Positions 1-8,125 are shown, counted from the stretch's first letter. The stretch is DNA of 64,000 nt from Clostridium sp. (GCF_016650035.1 NZ_JAENWM010000001.1:62001-126000); one strand, 5' to 3'. Translations and numbers: made by a program. The notes: a model not told the origin generated them from the sequence alone.

Positions 1-1
1 T

Positions 2-889
2 AGGAATGGTGACTTTGATACACAGGCCAACTGGCATATGTACTATGGTAAAGATGTACCTGGTTTCCCAGCACATCCTCATCGTGGTTTTGAGACGGTA
101 ACCGTTGTGTTAGAAGGAACCGTTGATCATGTTGATGGTTTAGGTTCAAAAGGCAGATACAGCAATGGTGATGTTCAATGGATGACTGCAGGTAAAGGCT
201 TACAACATTCGGAAATGTTTCCACTGCTATCAACGGATCGTGAGAATAGATTAGAACTTTTTCAGATTTGGCTGAGCTTAGATAGTGAACATCGTATGGT
301 GGAGCCGAATTATAAAATGCTTTGGTGTGAAGAAATACCAGTCATAACGGTTACTGATCATGCTGGCTTACAAGTGAAAATCACACTTTTTGCTGGAGAG
401 CTAAAAGGTAAAGTAGCTCCATCACCTCCAGAAAATTCATGGGCAAGTAATCAGAAGAATCACCTTTCTATTCAGGTGCTTGAACTTGAACCTAGTGCAT
501 CTTATATCATTCCAGAAGCATATGCTACAATGAATAGGTCACTATATTTCTACGATGGTGAAGCTCTAAGTGTTGAGAAGGAACTTTTTACAGATAAGGG
601 TTATGCTTTCTTAACTGCTGAAACAGAGACAGTTATTATAAATGAAGGTTCAACACCTGCTAAAGTACTTATTCTCGAAGCTGAACCAATCCTTGAATCA
701 ATTGTTAGTCATGGACCTTTTGTTATGACAACAGATGAGGAAATCGCACAGGCTTTTAAAGACTACAAAGAAACAAAATTTGGTGGATGGCCATTTTCAT
801 CTTCAGAAATATATCATGATGTTAACCAGGTACGTTTTGCAAAATATGTTGATGGAACCGTTGAATACCCAAATAAGAAGGATATATAA
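2..889 (+). CDS. Pirin family protein (5' end outside the window)
   Basis: This is a bicupin metalloprotein of the pirin family. Members act as redox-sensing or quercetinase-like iron proteins, and the substrate here is not known. The ORF track starts at an internal ATG (38), but the frame is open to the window edge and its upstream residues (NGDFDTQANWH) fit the family, so the N-terminus is cut off. The metal-binding set is visible as HPHRGFET (two His) followed by GKGLQHSEM (His and Glu). The C-terminal cupin ends with a family-typical GGWPF segment. Its stop codon overlaps the start of the next gene (TAATG), which indicates translational coupling with the FMN reductase pseudogene and a shared redox-stress operon. 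Confidence 0.93.
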   Translation, partial: RNGDFDTQANWHMYYGKDVPGFPAHPHRGFETVTVVLEGTVDHVDGLGSKGRYSNGDVQWMTAGKGLQHSEMFPLLSTDRENRLELFQIWLSLDSEHRMVEPNYKMLWCEEIPVITVTDHAGLQVKITLFAGELKGKVAPSPPENSWASNQKNHLSIQVLELEPSASYIIPEAYATMNRSLYFYDGEALSVEKELFTDKGYAFLTAETETVIINEGSTPAKVLILEAEPILESIVSHGPFVMTTDEEIAQAFKDYKETKFGGWPFSSSEIYHDVNQVRFAKYVDGTVEYPNKKDI

Positions 890-1461
890 TGAAAATACTA
901 GCATTTGCAGGTAGTAGTAGGAAAGAATCGTTTAACAAAAAATTAATTAAAATAGCTGCAAAAGGAGCTATAGAAGCAGGGGCTATTGTCACAGTAGTAG
1001 ATTTAGCTGATTATCCTATGCCTCTTTATAATGGTGATTTATAAGCTGATGAAGGAATGCCTCAGAATGCTCAAAGGTTTAAAAAGCTACTCTTAGAGCA
1101 TGATGGAATTATGATTGCATCACCGGAGTATAACAGCTCATTTTCTCCTTTGTTGAAAAATGTACTTGATTGGGCATCTAGAGCAGAATCAGAAGACGAG
1201 GCAACTTACTCAGCATATAAAGGCAAAGTGGCAGTTATTATGTCCGCATCGCCGGGTGCTTTAGGAGGAAGTCGTGGCCTTGTATTTCTAAGAATGTTGT
1301 TATCAAACATGGGGGTGATTGTTTTGCCTGATCAAAAATCAGTTCCAAGTGCAAGTAAAGCATTCAGTGCAGATGGTTTCCTTATTGAAGAAAGGCACCA
1401 AAAATCAGTGCTAAAACTTGGTAACGAGTTGGCGCGAGTTATGGTAAACTTAAATAGTTAA
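889..1461 (+). pseudogene. NAD(P)H-dependent FMN reductase, interrupted by an in-frame TAA
   Basis: The frame opens at ATG 889, overlapping the pirin stop, and reads a flavodoxin-like FMN reductase. It has an N-terminal phosphate-binding loop (AFAGSSRKES), then SPEYNSSFSPLLKNVLDW and SASPGALGGSRG. A TAA at 1042-1044 interrupts the frame after about 51 codons (YNGDL-stop-ADEGMPQNA), and the same frame continues to 1461. A GAA or CAA codon would restore the usual Asp-Leu-Glu-type sequence, so one base change separates it from an intact protein of about 190 residues. The ORF track reports only the downstream part from 1057. Intact relatives reduce quinones, azo compounds or chromate with flavin. 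It could be a recent pseudogene or a sequencing error. Confidence 0.85.
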
Positions 1462-1612
1462 CAAATCACTACAATGGCAATAAATATAATTTGTTTAGTC
1501 CTTTTATCTATTTTTGCGTTTCAAAGTAAAAAAGATTATTTGCTACTAGATAAGTATCTTCAAATTGCTCTCTAAAATCAACTAGATTAGATATTCTTAA
1601 TCTTAAGTTAAA

Positions 1613-1679
1613 AGGTCGTGAGAAAATCGATATTAATATTAGGGTAATCAATATCGCAAAATGCAGCAAGCTGCGACCT
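1613..1679. repeat. Compact nested inverted-repeat structure
   Basis: Three complementary pairs nest within 67 bases: outer AGGTCG/CGACCT, inner CGATATT/AATATCG, and a tight GCAGC-AA-GCTGC hairpin next to the closing arm. This could fold into a branched structure as DNA or RNA. No gene, T-run or known riboswitch motif accompanies it. It may be the end of a decayed mobile element. The function is unknown. Confidence 0.4.
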
Positions 1680-1836
1680 GCAATCTAGTAAGTTGAATCA
1701 ATCTCGTCTATCGCTCAAAGGAAATACCCCAGAGATTAAAGTTTCATATCAAAAGGTCGCTTAGGCTAAGTAATAGATTGGATGATCTTTTTGCTTTATA
1801 TTAATAATAATTTCTGTCTCAAAAATATTCGACTCA

Positions 1837-1977
1837 TGAGTTTGTCTAACAATTATTAAATATTACATGAAAATCCCTTCTTATGTCGAATATTAAAGAT
1901 ATAGGGAGGGATTATTTTAGGGCATATTTAGAAGGGAAGATAGATATCGTTTATACCTAGATCATTAGACAAACTCA
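1837..1977. repeat. 13-bp perfect inverted repeats flanking about 115 bp (MITE-like)
   Basis: TGAGTTTGTCTAA (1837-1849) is exactly repeated in inverse orientation as TTAGACAAACTCA (1965-1977). Between them lies a smaller imperfect pair (AATCCCTTC versus GGGAGGGATT). There is no ORF inside. The arrangement fits a small non-autonomous transposable element or a long-range hairpin. I did not find a second copy in the window or clear target-site duplications. Confidence 0.45.
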
Positions 1978-2200
1978 CATGTGGAAGGGAAGCTGAGCCC
2001 ATATTCGATGGGGATCAACTATTTAGTTGATATGTAGCGTTTAACTGTAGATGCACTGACAAATTGATTTAATGCATATACAAACATTGATATAATAGAT
2101 ATTAAGGTTATGGACAGAGTTCAAGCCAATAATATGAAAGGGATTATTGCAATAATAGAAAGAATTGATTTTAGAACAAGTGTAAAAAGGAAATAAAATT

Positions 2201-2398
2201 ATGCTAGTTATAATAACTGATTAAGAAGATATAGATGTTAATGTACAAGGAAGCATTCAACGTGGTGACATATTATTTAATTGACGTGCCACGCCACGTA
2301 TTCGAACATTTGTAAACGCATATAAGTTTAATGAATCAAATTAATATGCAGTCATGGATAAACTTCTTGAAAGAAGTGAATATAAAGGAAATAGCTAA
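2201..2398 (+). pseudogene. Decayed coding fragment of unknown family
   Basis: One frame reads protein-like sequence (for example EDIDVNVQGSIQRGDILFN, ATPRIRTFVNAYKFNESN and YAVMDKLLERSEYKGNS) across 66 codons. It contains internal TAA (2222), TGA (2282) and TAA (2342) stops. The charged, amphipathic composition between stops suggests a former gene rather than random DNA. I do not recognise the family. The remainder of the 1462-2446 intergenic stretch shows only the two inverted-repeat structures listed separately. Confidence 0.35.
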
Positions 2399-2446
2399 TC
2401 GGACCCATTTTGTGGTATGTGGTATACGAGACTTTAAGAGAACATC

Positions 2447-2475
2447 TTGACAATACTACTAACTAGTAGTAAACT
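2447..2475 (+). promoter_or_regulatory. marR promoter, sigma-A type
   Basis: TTGACA at 2447-2452 is followed, after exactly 17 bases, by TAAACT at 2470-2475. The predicted transcription start (about 2481-2483) coincides with the ATG at 2482, so the transcript would be leaderless. The spacer contains the palindromic operator listed next. Confidence 0.65.
2455..2470. promoter_or_regulatory. MarR-type operator overlapping the marR promoter
   Basis: ACTACTAACTAGTAGT is a perfect dyad with 7-bp arms and a 2-bp centre. It sits between the -35 and -10 boxes, where a bound dimer would block RNA polymerase. A near-identical site precedes the next gene (2939-2954). This supports autoregulation by the adjacent MarR protein. 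Confidence 0.7.
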
Positions 2476-2481
2476 GTGCTT

Positions 2482-2919
2482 ATGAAAAACAAAACAAATT
2501 ATGATGATTTGAATTCTTTGAACTTAAGAGTGTTGATTACACTTAGCAGAACAACACAAACAGTACATAAACGGTCAGGACAAATTTTTAGAGAAGGAGG
2601 TCATACAACTGCTCAATTTGCAGTACTAGAAGTGTTGTATCACAAAGGGCCATTAAGTGTTGGTCAAATTATTGAATCAATCTTATCTACAGCAGGTAAT
2701 ATGACTGTAGTTATCAACAATTTGGAAAAAGAAGGACTGATTAAACGATATCCTAATCCTGAAGATAAGAGGTCTTACATCATTGAAATTACTGAAAGTG
2801 GTAAGACAAGTATACAAAGTATTTTTCCAAAACATTTAGACGATCTTGAAAAAAGCTTCGGCAACTTAACGGGAGGTGAGAAAAATGTATTGATTAGCCT
2901 ATTGAAAAAAATCAAATAG
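2482..2919 (+). CDS. MarR family transcriptional regulator
   Basis: This is a DNA-binding repressor of about 146 residues with the MarR winged-helix layout: N-terminal dimer helix, helix-turn-helix around TAGNMTVVINNLEKEGLIKR, and a wing containing NPEDKRSYIIEITESG. The ORF track begins at GTG 2476, but neither GTG 2476 nor ATG 2482 has a Shine-Dalgarno sequence. The promoter places the transcription start at or next to ATG 2482, so leaderless initiation there is preferred. No Cys is present in the part inspected, so ligand rather than thiol sensing is possible. The duplicated operator implies that it controls itself and the downstream DsbA-like gene, probably in response to electrophiles or oxidants. 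Confidence 0.9.
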   Translation: MKNKTNYDDLNSLNLRVLITLSRTTQTVHKRSGQIFREGGHTTAQFAVLEVLYHKGPLSVGQIIESILSTAGNMTVVINNLEKEGLIKRYPNPEDKRSYIIEITESGKTSIQSIFPKHLDDLEKSFGNLTGGEKNVLISLLKKIK

Positions 2920-2938
2920 GCCTTATTTTTACATATAT

Positions 2939-2954
2939 ACTACTAATTAGTAAT
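2939..2954. promoter_or_regulatory. Second MarR-type operator, upstream of the DsbA-like gene
   Basis: ACTACTAATTAGTAAT contains the perfect 12-bp palindrome TACTAATTAGTA and matches the marR operator at 12 or more positions. It lies between the marR stop and the ribosome site of the next gene. It probably controls separate transcription of the DsbA-like gene. Confidence 0.65.
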
Positions 2955-2972
2955 GAATTTAAGGAGCGAATT

Positions 2973-3875
2973 ATGGAAAAGAAAAAACTAGAAATAATTG
3001 AATTTACAGACCCAGTATGCACTTGGTGTTGGGGGAGTGAACCCATTTTACGAAAAATCGAAACAAGATTTGGCAACCAGGTGAAAATCAAATATGTTAT
3101 GGGTGGCTTGGTCAAAGACATTCGTGATTTTTATGATAGTTATAACCACATTGGTGGTGACGCAGAACGTTCTAATCAAGAAATTGCAAAGCACTGGTTT
3201 GGAGCATCATCAAGACATGGGATGCCAGTAAAAGTAGAAGGGTTTAAGTTGTTTTCAGAGGACCATCCATCAACTTATCCCCAAAATATCGCTTTTAAAG
3301 CAGCTCAATTTGAGAATCAACAACTAGCAGACAAATTCCTCAGACGTATGAGAGAAGCATCTGCGTCAGAAGCGAAACAGACAAATAAGCAAGAAATTCT
3401 CATCGAACTAGCTTCAGAAGTAGGTTTGGATATTGCACAATTTATAAGTAGAATTGAAGATGGCTCTGCAGAAACTGAATTCAAAAAAGATTTACAAACT
3501 ACGCGCAAATATGGTGTTTCTGGATTTCCAGCTTTTTTAATTCGATATGGCGAAAAAGAAATGCTTATAAAAAGCTTTCAAGGATTTGAAGCATTTAAAT
3601 CTATAATCCAATCAGTGACCAATCATGAAATTATTGATACAGTTCCTGAAAAGACAGAAGAAAATCTCCTAATGTTTATTAGGAAGTATGGTCGTGTAGC
3701 ACCAGTTGAAATTCAATTAAGTTTTGATCTAAACGAAGTAGAAGTTAATGAGTTATTAGAACAATTAATTGAAAAAAATCTTTGTAGAAAAGTAGCAGCA
3801 GGGAATGGTAGCTTTATCGAAGCCATGAACAATCCAACATCATGTGATATCATCACTGGAATATGCGCAGTATAG
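2973..3875 (+). CDS. DsbA/FrnE-like thioredoxin-fold protein
   Basis: This is a cytoplasmic thioredoxin-fold protein of 300 residues. Its CTWC active-site motif lies near residues 17-20 (DPVCTWCWGSEPILRKIE), and the helical insertion and the Gly-Val-Ser-Gly-Phe-Pro cis-proline loop (GVSGFPAFLI) are typical of DsbA/FrnE family oxidoreductases. No signal peptide is seen. The C-terminal 70 residues form an extra helical segment (SFDLNEVEVNELLEQLIEK). AAGGAG precedes ATG 2973. An operator matching the one at marR lies just upstream, so it is likely induced with the MarR circuit and may act in disulfide or electrophile stress. FrnE-like and SpxH-like roles cannot be separated by eye. Confidence 0.85.
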   Translation: MEKKKLEIIEFTDPVCTWCWGSEPILRKIETRFGNQVKIKYVMGGLVKDIRDFYDSYNHIGGDAERSNQEIAKHWFGASSRHGMPVKVEGFKLFSEDHPSTYPQNIAFKAAQFENQQLADKFLRRMREASASEAKQTNKQEILIELASEVGLDIAQFISRIEDGSAETEFKKDLQTTRKYGVSGFPAFLIRYGEKEMLIKSFQGFEAFKSIIQSVTNHEIIDTVPEKTEENLLMFIRKYGRVAPVEIQLSFDLNEVEVNELLEQLIEKNLCRKVAAGNGSFIEAMNNPTSCDIITGICAV

Positions 3876-3883
3876 TTAAGTAA

Positions 3884-4129
3884 ATTAAGAATATTTTTGT
3901 TTTATTAAATGCCTCTCTATCATCAATGATGTTTATGCTCCTTGCAAAAGATTTAGGTTGGGATACATGTCCAATGAATTACTTTAAATCGGATGAATTA
4001 TCGCTTGCTCTAGACATTCCAGAAAATGAGATGCCTGTCCTAATGATAACAATGGGTAAAGCTGAAAGTGATAGCGCAAAAATTAGAGGATTTAGAAAAC
4101 CAGCGAGAGATTTTGTGAAATATTATTAG
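3884..4129 (+). pseudogene. Nitroreductase C-terminal remnant
   Basis: The frame reads NASLSSMMFMLLAKDLGWDTCPMNYF and continues to GFRKPARDFVKYY, the C-terminal third of an FMN-dependent nitroreductase. The N-terminal two thirds, including the FMN-binding Arg-rich start (typically RRSxRxF), is absent. There is no ribosome site, and the frame is closed upstream by TAA 3881. The only ATG (3926) lies inside a family helix. It is therefore a truncated gene remnant in the redox-defence patch, not a functional enzyme. Confidence 0.8.
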
Positions 4130-4138
4130 AGGTGAGTT

Positions 4139-4771
4139 ATGAATGTATCTAAAAAATCATTAATAGAAGGTTTATCCTATGCACTTGATATTGCAGAGGG
4201 CAGTTATTTTTCTCATTCAAAACATGTAGCGTATACATCAGTTTTGATCGGAAAGAGTTTAAATTTAAGCAATGAAAGGTTAAGTGAACTTTATTATGTT
4301 GCTTTGCTACATGATATAGGGGCTGATGAACATTATAATATAAAAAGTCATTCAGAAATTGGTGCAAGAACAGCAAAAAGATTAAATTTGAGCCAAAATT
4401 CTATTGATGCGATTAAATACCACCATGAGTATTCAAATGGGACAGGAATAAATGGCTTAACAAATGATAAAATACATTTAATGGCTAAAATCATTTTACT
4501 TGCAAACCTTCTAGATTTAAAGATTCAGGAATATAAAAAAAACCTATCAGAAGAGATTACTTTTGAAATGCACCACAGGCTTATAGACCATCTAAATTCA
4601 ATCAAACATCTTGTAGACCCTATAATTTTAGAACATTTACTTAAGTTAGTTAATCAACCCTATTTTCTATTGTCCTATCTTAATATAAGACACAACGATA
4701 TACAGTTGCAGATAAAATTAGTATTGATTAATCATTTTAGTAGAGTAAATTTATGGCTAAAGATTATTTGA
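4139..4771 (+). CDS. HD-domain protein, HD-GYP-like, probably truncated
   Basis: This metal-dependent phosphohydrolase-like protein of 210 residues carries the HD signature: HSKHVAYTS, LLHDIGADE (HD pair near residues 59-60), HSEIGA and the HHEYSNGTGI segment related to HD-GYP cyclic-di-GMP phosphodiesterases. Clostridial relatives I recall are about twice as long with a second HD domain. The present sequence ends shortly after the linker (YLNIRHNDIQLQ) with an unusual tail, which suggests C-terminal loss. A GAGGTG ribosome site precedes ATG 4139. Cyclic-di-GMP hydrolysis is an inference. Confidence 0.75.
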   Translation: MNVSKKSLIEGLSYALDIAEGSYFSHSKHVAYTSVLIGKSLNLSNERLSELYYVALLHDIGADEHYNIKSHSEIGARTAKRLNLSQNSIDAIKYHHEYSNGTGINGLTNDKIHLMAKIILLANLLDLKIQEYKKNLSEEITFEMHHRLIDHLNSIKHLVDPIILEHLLKLVNQPYFLLSYLNIRHNDIQLQIKLVLINHFSRVNLWLKII

Positions 4772-4791
4772 ACGAAAGCTCAAAATACAGT

Positions 4792-4880
4792 TATCCTCTC
4801 GTGCCACGTGGAGTGCGTTGCGAGGATAGAGAGGAAATAGGCTGGTAGCAAAGGCTTTGGGCATTATGCCCCTTTTTTTT
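4792..4880 (+). terminator. Structured element ending in a Rho-independent terminator
   Basis: A stem TATCCTC/GAGGATA (4792-4828) encloses CCACGTGG-like sequence. It is followed by a terminator hairpin GGGCA-TTA-TGCCC (4859-4871) and eight T residues. The hairpin ends transcription of the HD gene. The upstream stem could be part of a structured RNA, but I could not match it to a known riboswitch. Confidence 0.6.
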
Positions 4881-4971
4881 GTGCGTTTATTTTCCCTCAC
4901 ACTAGTGAAAACAACGTATTTTAGGGTAGGAGGGGTTATAAAAATCTCATTATAATCTAAGCGCAAAATTA

Positions 4972-5020
4972 AGCAAGGCATTCTACGTTATAATTCCGTA
5001 AAGTGCCTTGCTCTTTTTAT
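4972..5020. terminator. Bidirectional terminator hairpin
   Basis: AGCAAGGCA (4972-4980) pairs with TGCCTTGCT (5004-5012) and is followed by CTTTTTAT on the plus strand. On the minus strand the stem is followed by TAATTTTG, so it may terminate the convergent cupin gene as well. Confidence 0.6.
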
Positions 5021-5062
5021 CTTACGCTTCTAAATAGTTTATTATTAATTAAATTATTTCTA

Positions 5063-5422
5063 TTAGTCATCAAATCCTAGATGCCCTCTTTTAGGAACAA
5101 TGCAAATAAATTTCAAATCATCTTTTCCTTTGTTAGAAAGTTGATGTTCCTTATTGGGAGGTATAAAAGTAAATGATCCACTTTCAATAGGATAATCCTT
5201 TCCGTCTAAAAACAATGTTCCTGTACCTTCAAGAGTATAAACAATATGTGGATAATCATGTGAATGTCTTCCGGAGTAACCGTTTTCACTTACTTGAAAA
5301 ACTCTCATAACATAATCGTCCCATCCTGTTTCAGAAGAAACTAATACTTTTCCAACAATGTTTGCATAACCTGGAGCACTGATCTGAGAAACTTTCACAT
5401 ATTTTTCATTTGATACTATCAT
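5063..5422 (-). CDS. Small cupin domain protein
   Basis: This is a single-domain cupin of 119 residues. Cupin motif 1 is visible as GYSGRHSHDYPHIVYTLEGTGTL (metal-binding His residues) and motif 2 as GSFTFIPPNKEHQLSNKG. It ends in FICIVPKRGHLGFDD. A ribosome site (GGGGG on the minus strand) precedes the ATG at 5422. Small cupins of this size bind a metal and act as isomerases, dioxygenases or sensors, and the substrate cannot be read from sequence. It forms its own transcription unit between two terminators. Confidence 0.85.
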   Translation of the reverse strand: MIVSNEKYVKVSQISAPGYANIVGKVLVSSETGWDDYVMRVFQVSENGYSGRHSHDYPHIVYTLEGTGTLFLDGKDYPIESGSFTFIPPNKEHQLSNKGKDDLKFICIVPKRGHLGFDD

Positions 5423-5562
5423 ATAATCCCCCTAAAAAAATTATTTAGTATACTATATCATTTTTATACTAGCTTAATAGTAACCTATTAGTTTTGTTAC
5501 TGTCAATAACAATTATTGCGTTAATACTTATTAAATTTACAATTGGAAAAGGAAAATACTAG

Positions 5563-5610
5563 AGTATAAAAACAAAATGAGATAGCTTAGTATTTAAGTT
5601 ACCCCATTTT
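5563..5610 (-). terminator. Terminator of the cupin-cytochrome b5 gene
   Basis: On the minus strand AAAATGGGGTAACTTAA pairs, allowing G-U pairs, with CTAAGCTATCTCATTTT. The stem is followed by TTTTGTTTTTAT. It lies just downstream of the stop at 5631. Confidence 0.7.
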
Positions 5611-5630
5611 ATTTTATAGAATTTTTTTAC

Positions 5631-6434
5631 TTACGCTTTTAGCACACCAACCTTAGGAAGCTTAGCTAGTATGCTTGATACTCCATGGCAACTTTCAAAC
5701 TGTGAGGTTAAATCTTTACCAGCAGTTAAGCCAAAGTGCATACCCCCGCTCCATTTTGAATTGTCGCTTACATCATATACAATTCCATTAACTGATACAT
5801 AAGCAGGTTTTCCCATAGTACCATCATACTGAGCAAGTTCACTTTCGGTAAATTCCTTGGTTTGCCTAAGAGCTCTTTGTCCCTTTTGATAGTAATTGCC
5901 ATGGTGCTCCTCATCAGCTTCTGCATCTGCTTTAGTTACATGAACTGTACCAGGTGGATGCTGAGGTGGTGCATAAATAGAGTATAATTTAAGTGGGGTA
6001 TCACCTGTATTGATTAGATTATGCCATTTGCCAGCAGGTATGATGAACGCAAAACCATCATAGACGTTTCTTTGAAAATCCAAGTTATATTTAGTATCAC
6101 CCATTTTAACAAGTCCTTGACCTTCTTCAACACGTATGAATTGATCAAGATTTGGATGAACCTCGAGTCCTATGTCTTCCCCAACATTGATGTTCATTAA
6201 GGTAAGTTGCAAATAATTTCCGGTCCATAAAGCGGTACGATAAGTACTGTTTTGCTTAGTAGCCTCATCAATATTAATAACAAACGGTTCTGGGCCATAG
6301 TCTTCTAATCGAGTTAAACAATCATCATTTGCAGATTGTAAAGAATCAGATCTTGTACTTAATCCTGTTTCATCACTATAGGTATACATTGGTGTGTTAA
6401 TGTAATAAGGATATGGTTCATAAAAATTATACAT
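5631..6434 (-). CDS. Cupin - cytochrome b5-like heme-binding fusion protein
   Basis: This 267-residue protein has two domains. Residues about 50-165 form a cupin: LEVHPNLDQFIRVEEGQG (motif 1), then IPAGKWHNLINTGDTPLKLYS (motif 2), then YAPPQHPPGTVH. Residues about 190-267 match the short bacterial cytochrome b5-like domain: FTESELAQYDGTMGKPAYV, VNGIVYDVSDNSKW, GGMHFGLTAGKDLT and SCHG, with His in HFG and CHG as plausible heme ligands. Both parts are usually found as separate proteins, so the fusion suggests a heme- or steroid-type ligand sensor or a redox enzyme. There is no signal peptide or membrane segment. The start follows AAAAGGAAT on the minus strand. Confidence 0.83.
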   Translation of the reverse strand: MYNFYEPYPYYINTPMYTYSDETGLSTRSDSLQSANDDCLTRLEDYGPEPFVINIDEATKQNSTYRTALWTGNYLQLTLMNINVGEDIGLEVHPNLDQFIRVEEGQGLVKMGDTKYNLDFQRNVYDGFAFIIPAGKWHNLINTGDTPLKLYSIYAPPQHPPGTVHVTKADAEADEEHHGNYYQKGQRALRQTKEFTESELAQYDGTMGKPAYVSVNGIVYDVSDNSKWSGGMHFGLTAGKDLTSQFESCHGVSSILAKLPKVGVLKA

Positions 6435-6539
6435 ATAGTTATTCCTTTTATATTATTATAAAATTATCATATGATATATGTTTAGAAAATGTGATTCTGT
6501 TCACAGGAATACCATATCCGCCAGGTAATTTAATCAATG

Positions 6540-7958
6540 TTAATAACAAACAACAGGAGTGCCAGCATCAATATTATCAAATATTTTTTGTGCTAAAGCA
6601 GGTGGTGAATTTATACAACCATGGGAACCCCTTGTTAAATATATATTCCCACCAAAGGTTTTTTTCCAAATTGCATCATGTATTCCAATGCCACCAATAA
6701 ATGGCATAAATACAGCCACAGGCGTACTGTAACCCTCTCCATTTAATGTAGCATTTCTTTCTTTATATAGTATGCTATAAACACCCACCGGTGTTTGAAA
6801 TTTTCTGCTTACATTACCAGTAACAACATCTCCGTCTGTTATAAGCTTGCCCTTCTTATAAAACCACATATGCTGCTTAGTCAAATTAATTTCCACATAT
6901 GTATCCCCAATATCATTAATTTCATGAGTTATTGCGGTTTGGAGATAATGGGGTTCTTTTGCTAGGGTTTGTCCAGCTTTTATAGTCATAATTAAATCTG
7001 CAACTTCTCCTTTGCGATCAACTAACCATCCGTAATCGCCGCCACTAGTTTTTATCGTTGTTCCGTATGATGTAGCAAATTCTCTTTGCTTGCCATATGT
7101 GTCATAATTATCGTCCACTTTAGCTAGATAATTTTTCATTTTAGTTTCATCAAATGAAATTGCAAGGGTTTCGTCAACTTTAATCCAATCATGAATTATA
7201 GAACCATCTAAAACTTCTTTGCCTCCAGTAAAGGTATAAGTAACTTTTGAAGCTATATATTTATTAAGCAAAATTTTAGTGTCTATAACCTCTTTGGAAC
7301 TTGAAGTATATTTTGGATTTATATAATAATTTTCCTTATCCAAATTTATTGTTGCCTCTCCATCCAGAATTGCATTTACTACATTTACATAAAAAGGTTT
7401 GTTATTTACTTTAGTTCCAATAACTTCATTTACAATCACATAGACCTTATTTGAATATTTAAAGCTGGGATTTTTAGGTTCAATTATTTTCTTGCTATCA
7501 AAACAAGACAGCTTATCAAAACGTTCTTTCAATAGTTTTTCATCATAGGTTAGAGTGCCATCTATTTTTGAAGTTTTTGTGTTAAAGAGCGAAAAAATCC
7601 ACCTAAAAGATTGCTGTTTGTCTTTTAAATCTTGAATTTTTTCCTTTGCATTATATTTAAGTCCAATGTCAGCAGACTTAATTTGCTCAGTCACACCGTT
7701 TCGTTCTATAAGTTCTAGTGTGTATGATTCACATTTTAATGCTAGTGATTTATCTAATTGATCTACGGTTTTACCAAAAGCATTAATGTTATTTATTTTA
7801 GAACCAAAATAAAAATGAGTGTTAAAATATATTGACATACTAAAATATAGAACAAGAAAAATAGTAATAGAAATTATAATATTCCTTATAATTTTATTAC
7901 CTTTTATTGGTAGCGTTTTCATCCTAGACCTATTGCGTTTTACTGGTTGTGTTTCCAT
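6540..7958 (-). CDS. L,D-transpeptidase with N-terminal membrane anchor
   Basis: This 472-residue cell-wall enzyme makes 3-3 peptidoglycan cross-links or attaches proteins. The N-terminus has basic residues then one membrane helix (about residues 27-47, IIRNIIISITIFLVLYFSMS). The middle (about 70-330) is the putative peptidoglycan-binding region seen in Clostridium and Enterococcus Ldt proteins. The C-terminal YkuD domain (about 350-470) shows IGIHDAIWKK followed by the catalytic TRGSHGCINSPP motif (His, Gly, Cys). It is monocistronic and precedes the cupin-b5 gene in the same direction. The length matches Ldt(fm)-type enzymes. Confidence 0.93.
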   Translation of the reverse strand: METQPVKRNRSRMKTLPIKGNKIIRNIIISITIFLVLYFSMSIYFNTHFYFGSKINNINAFGKTVDQLDKSLALKCESYTLELIERNGVTEQIKSADIGLKYNAKEKIQDLKDKQQSFRWIFSLFNTKTSKIDGTLTYDEKLLKERFDKLSCFDSKKIIEPKNPSFKYSNKVYVIVNEVIGTKVNNKPFYVNVVNAILDGEATINLDKENYYINPKYTSSSKEVIDTKILLNKYIASKVTYTFTGGKEVLDGSIIHDWIKVDETLAISFDETKMKNYLAKVDDNYDTYGKQREFATSYGTTIKTSGGDYGWLVDRKGEVADLIMTIKAGQTLAKEPHYLQTAITHEINDIGDTYVEINLTKQHMWFYKKGKLITDGDVVTGNVSRKFQTPVGVYSILYKERNATLNGEGYSTPVAVFMPFIGGIGIHDAIWKKTFGGNIYLTRGSHGCINSPPALAQKIFDNIDAGTPVVCY

Positions 7959-8125
7959 AAGACACCTCTTTTAATATAATATTGCATGTTAATCATATTA
8001 CAATATATAGGGAATGTAAAGCAGACTAAATAAATATTTTTATAAATTCTAATTAGGATGTTATAATTATATTAAGTAAACTTTGCTACACTAATAATTT
8101 GAAAAAACAGGAGAAGTTGTGAAAT

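Noticed and set aside
4792-4880. Cyclic-di-GMP riboswitch next to the HD-GYP-like gene
   Set aside because: Neither the GEMM-I conserved strings (such as CACGCACAGGGC and the GNRA tetraloop/receptor) nor a class II pattern is present, and no gene follows in the same direction.
4757-4981. 74-residue ORF on the minus strand across the terminator region
   Set aside because: It spans the HD-gene terminator and hairpins and has no ribosome site or family resemblance.
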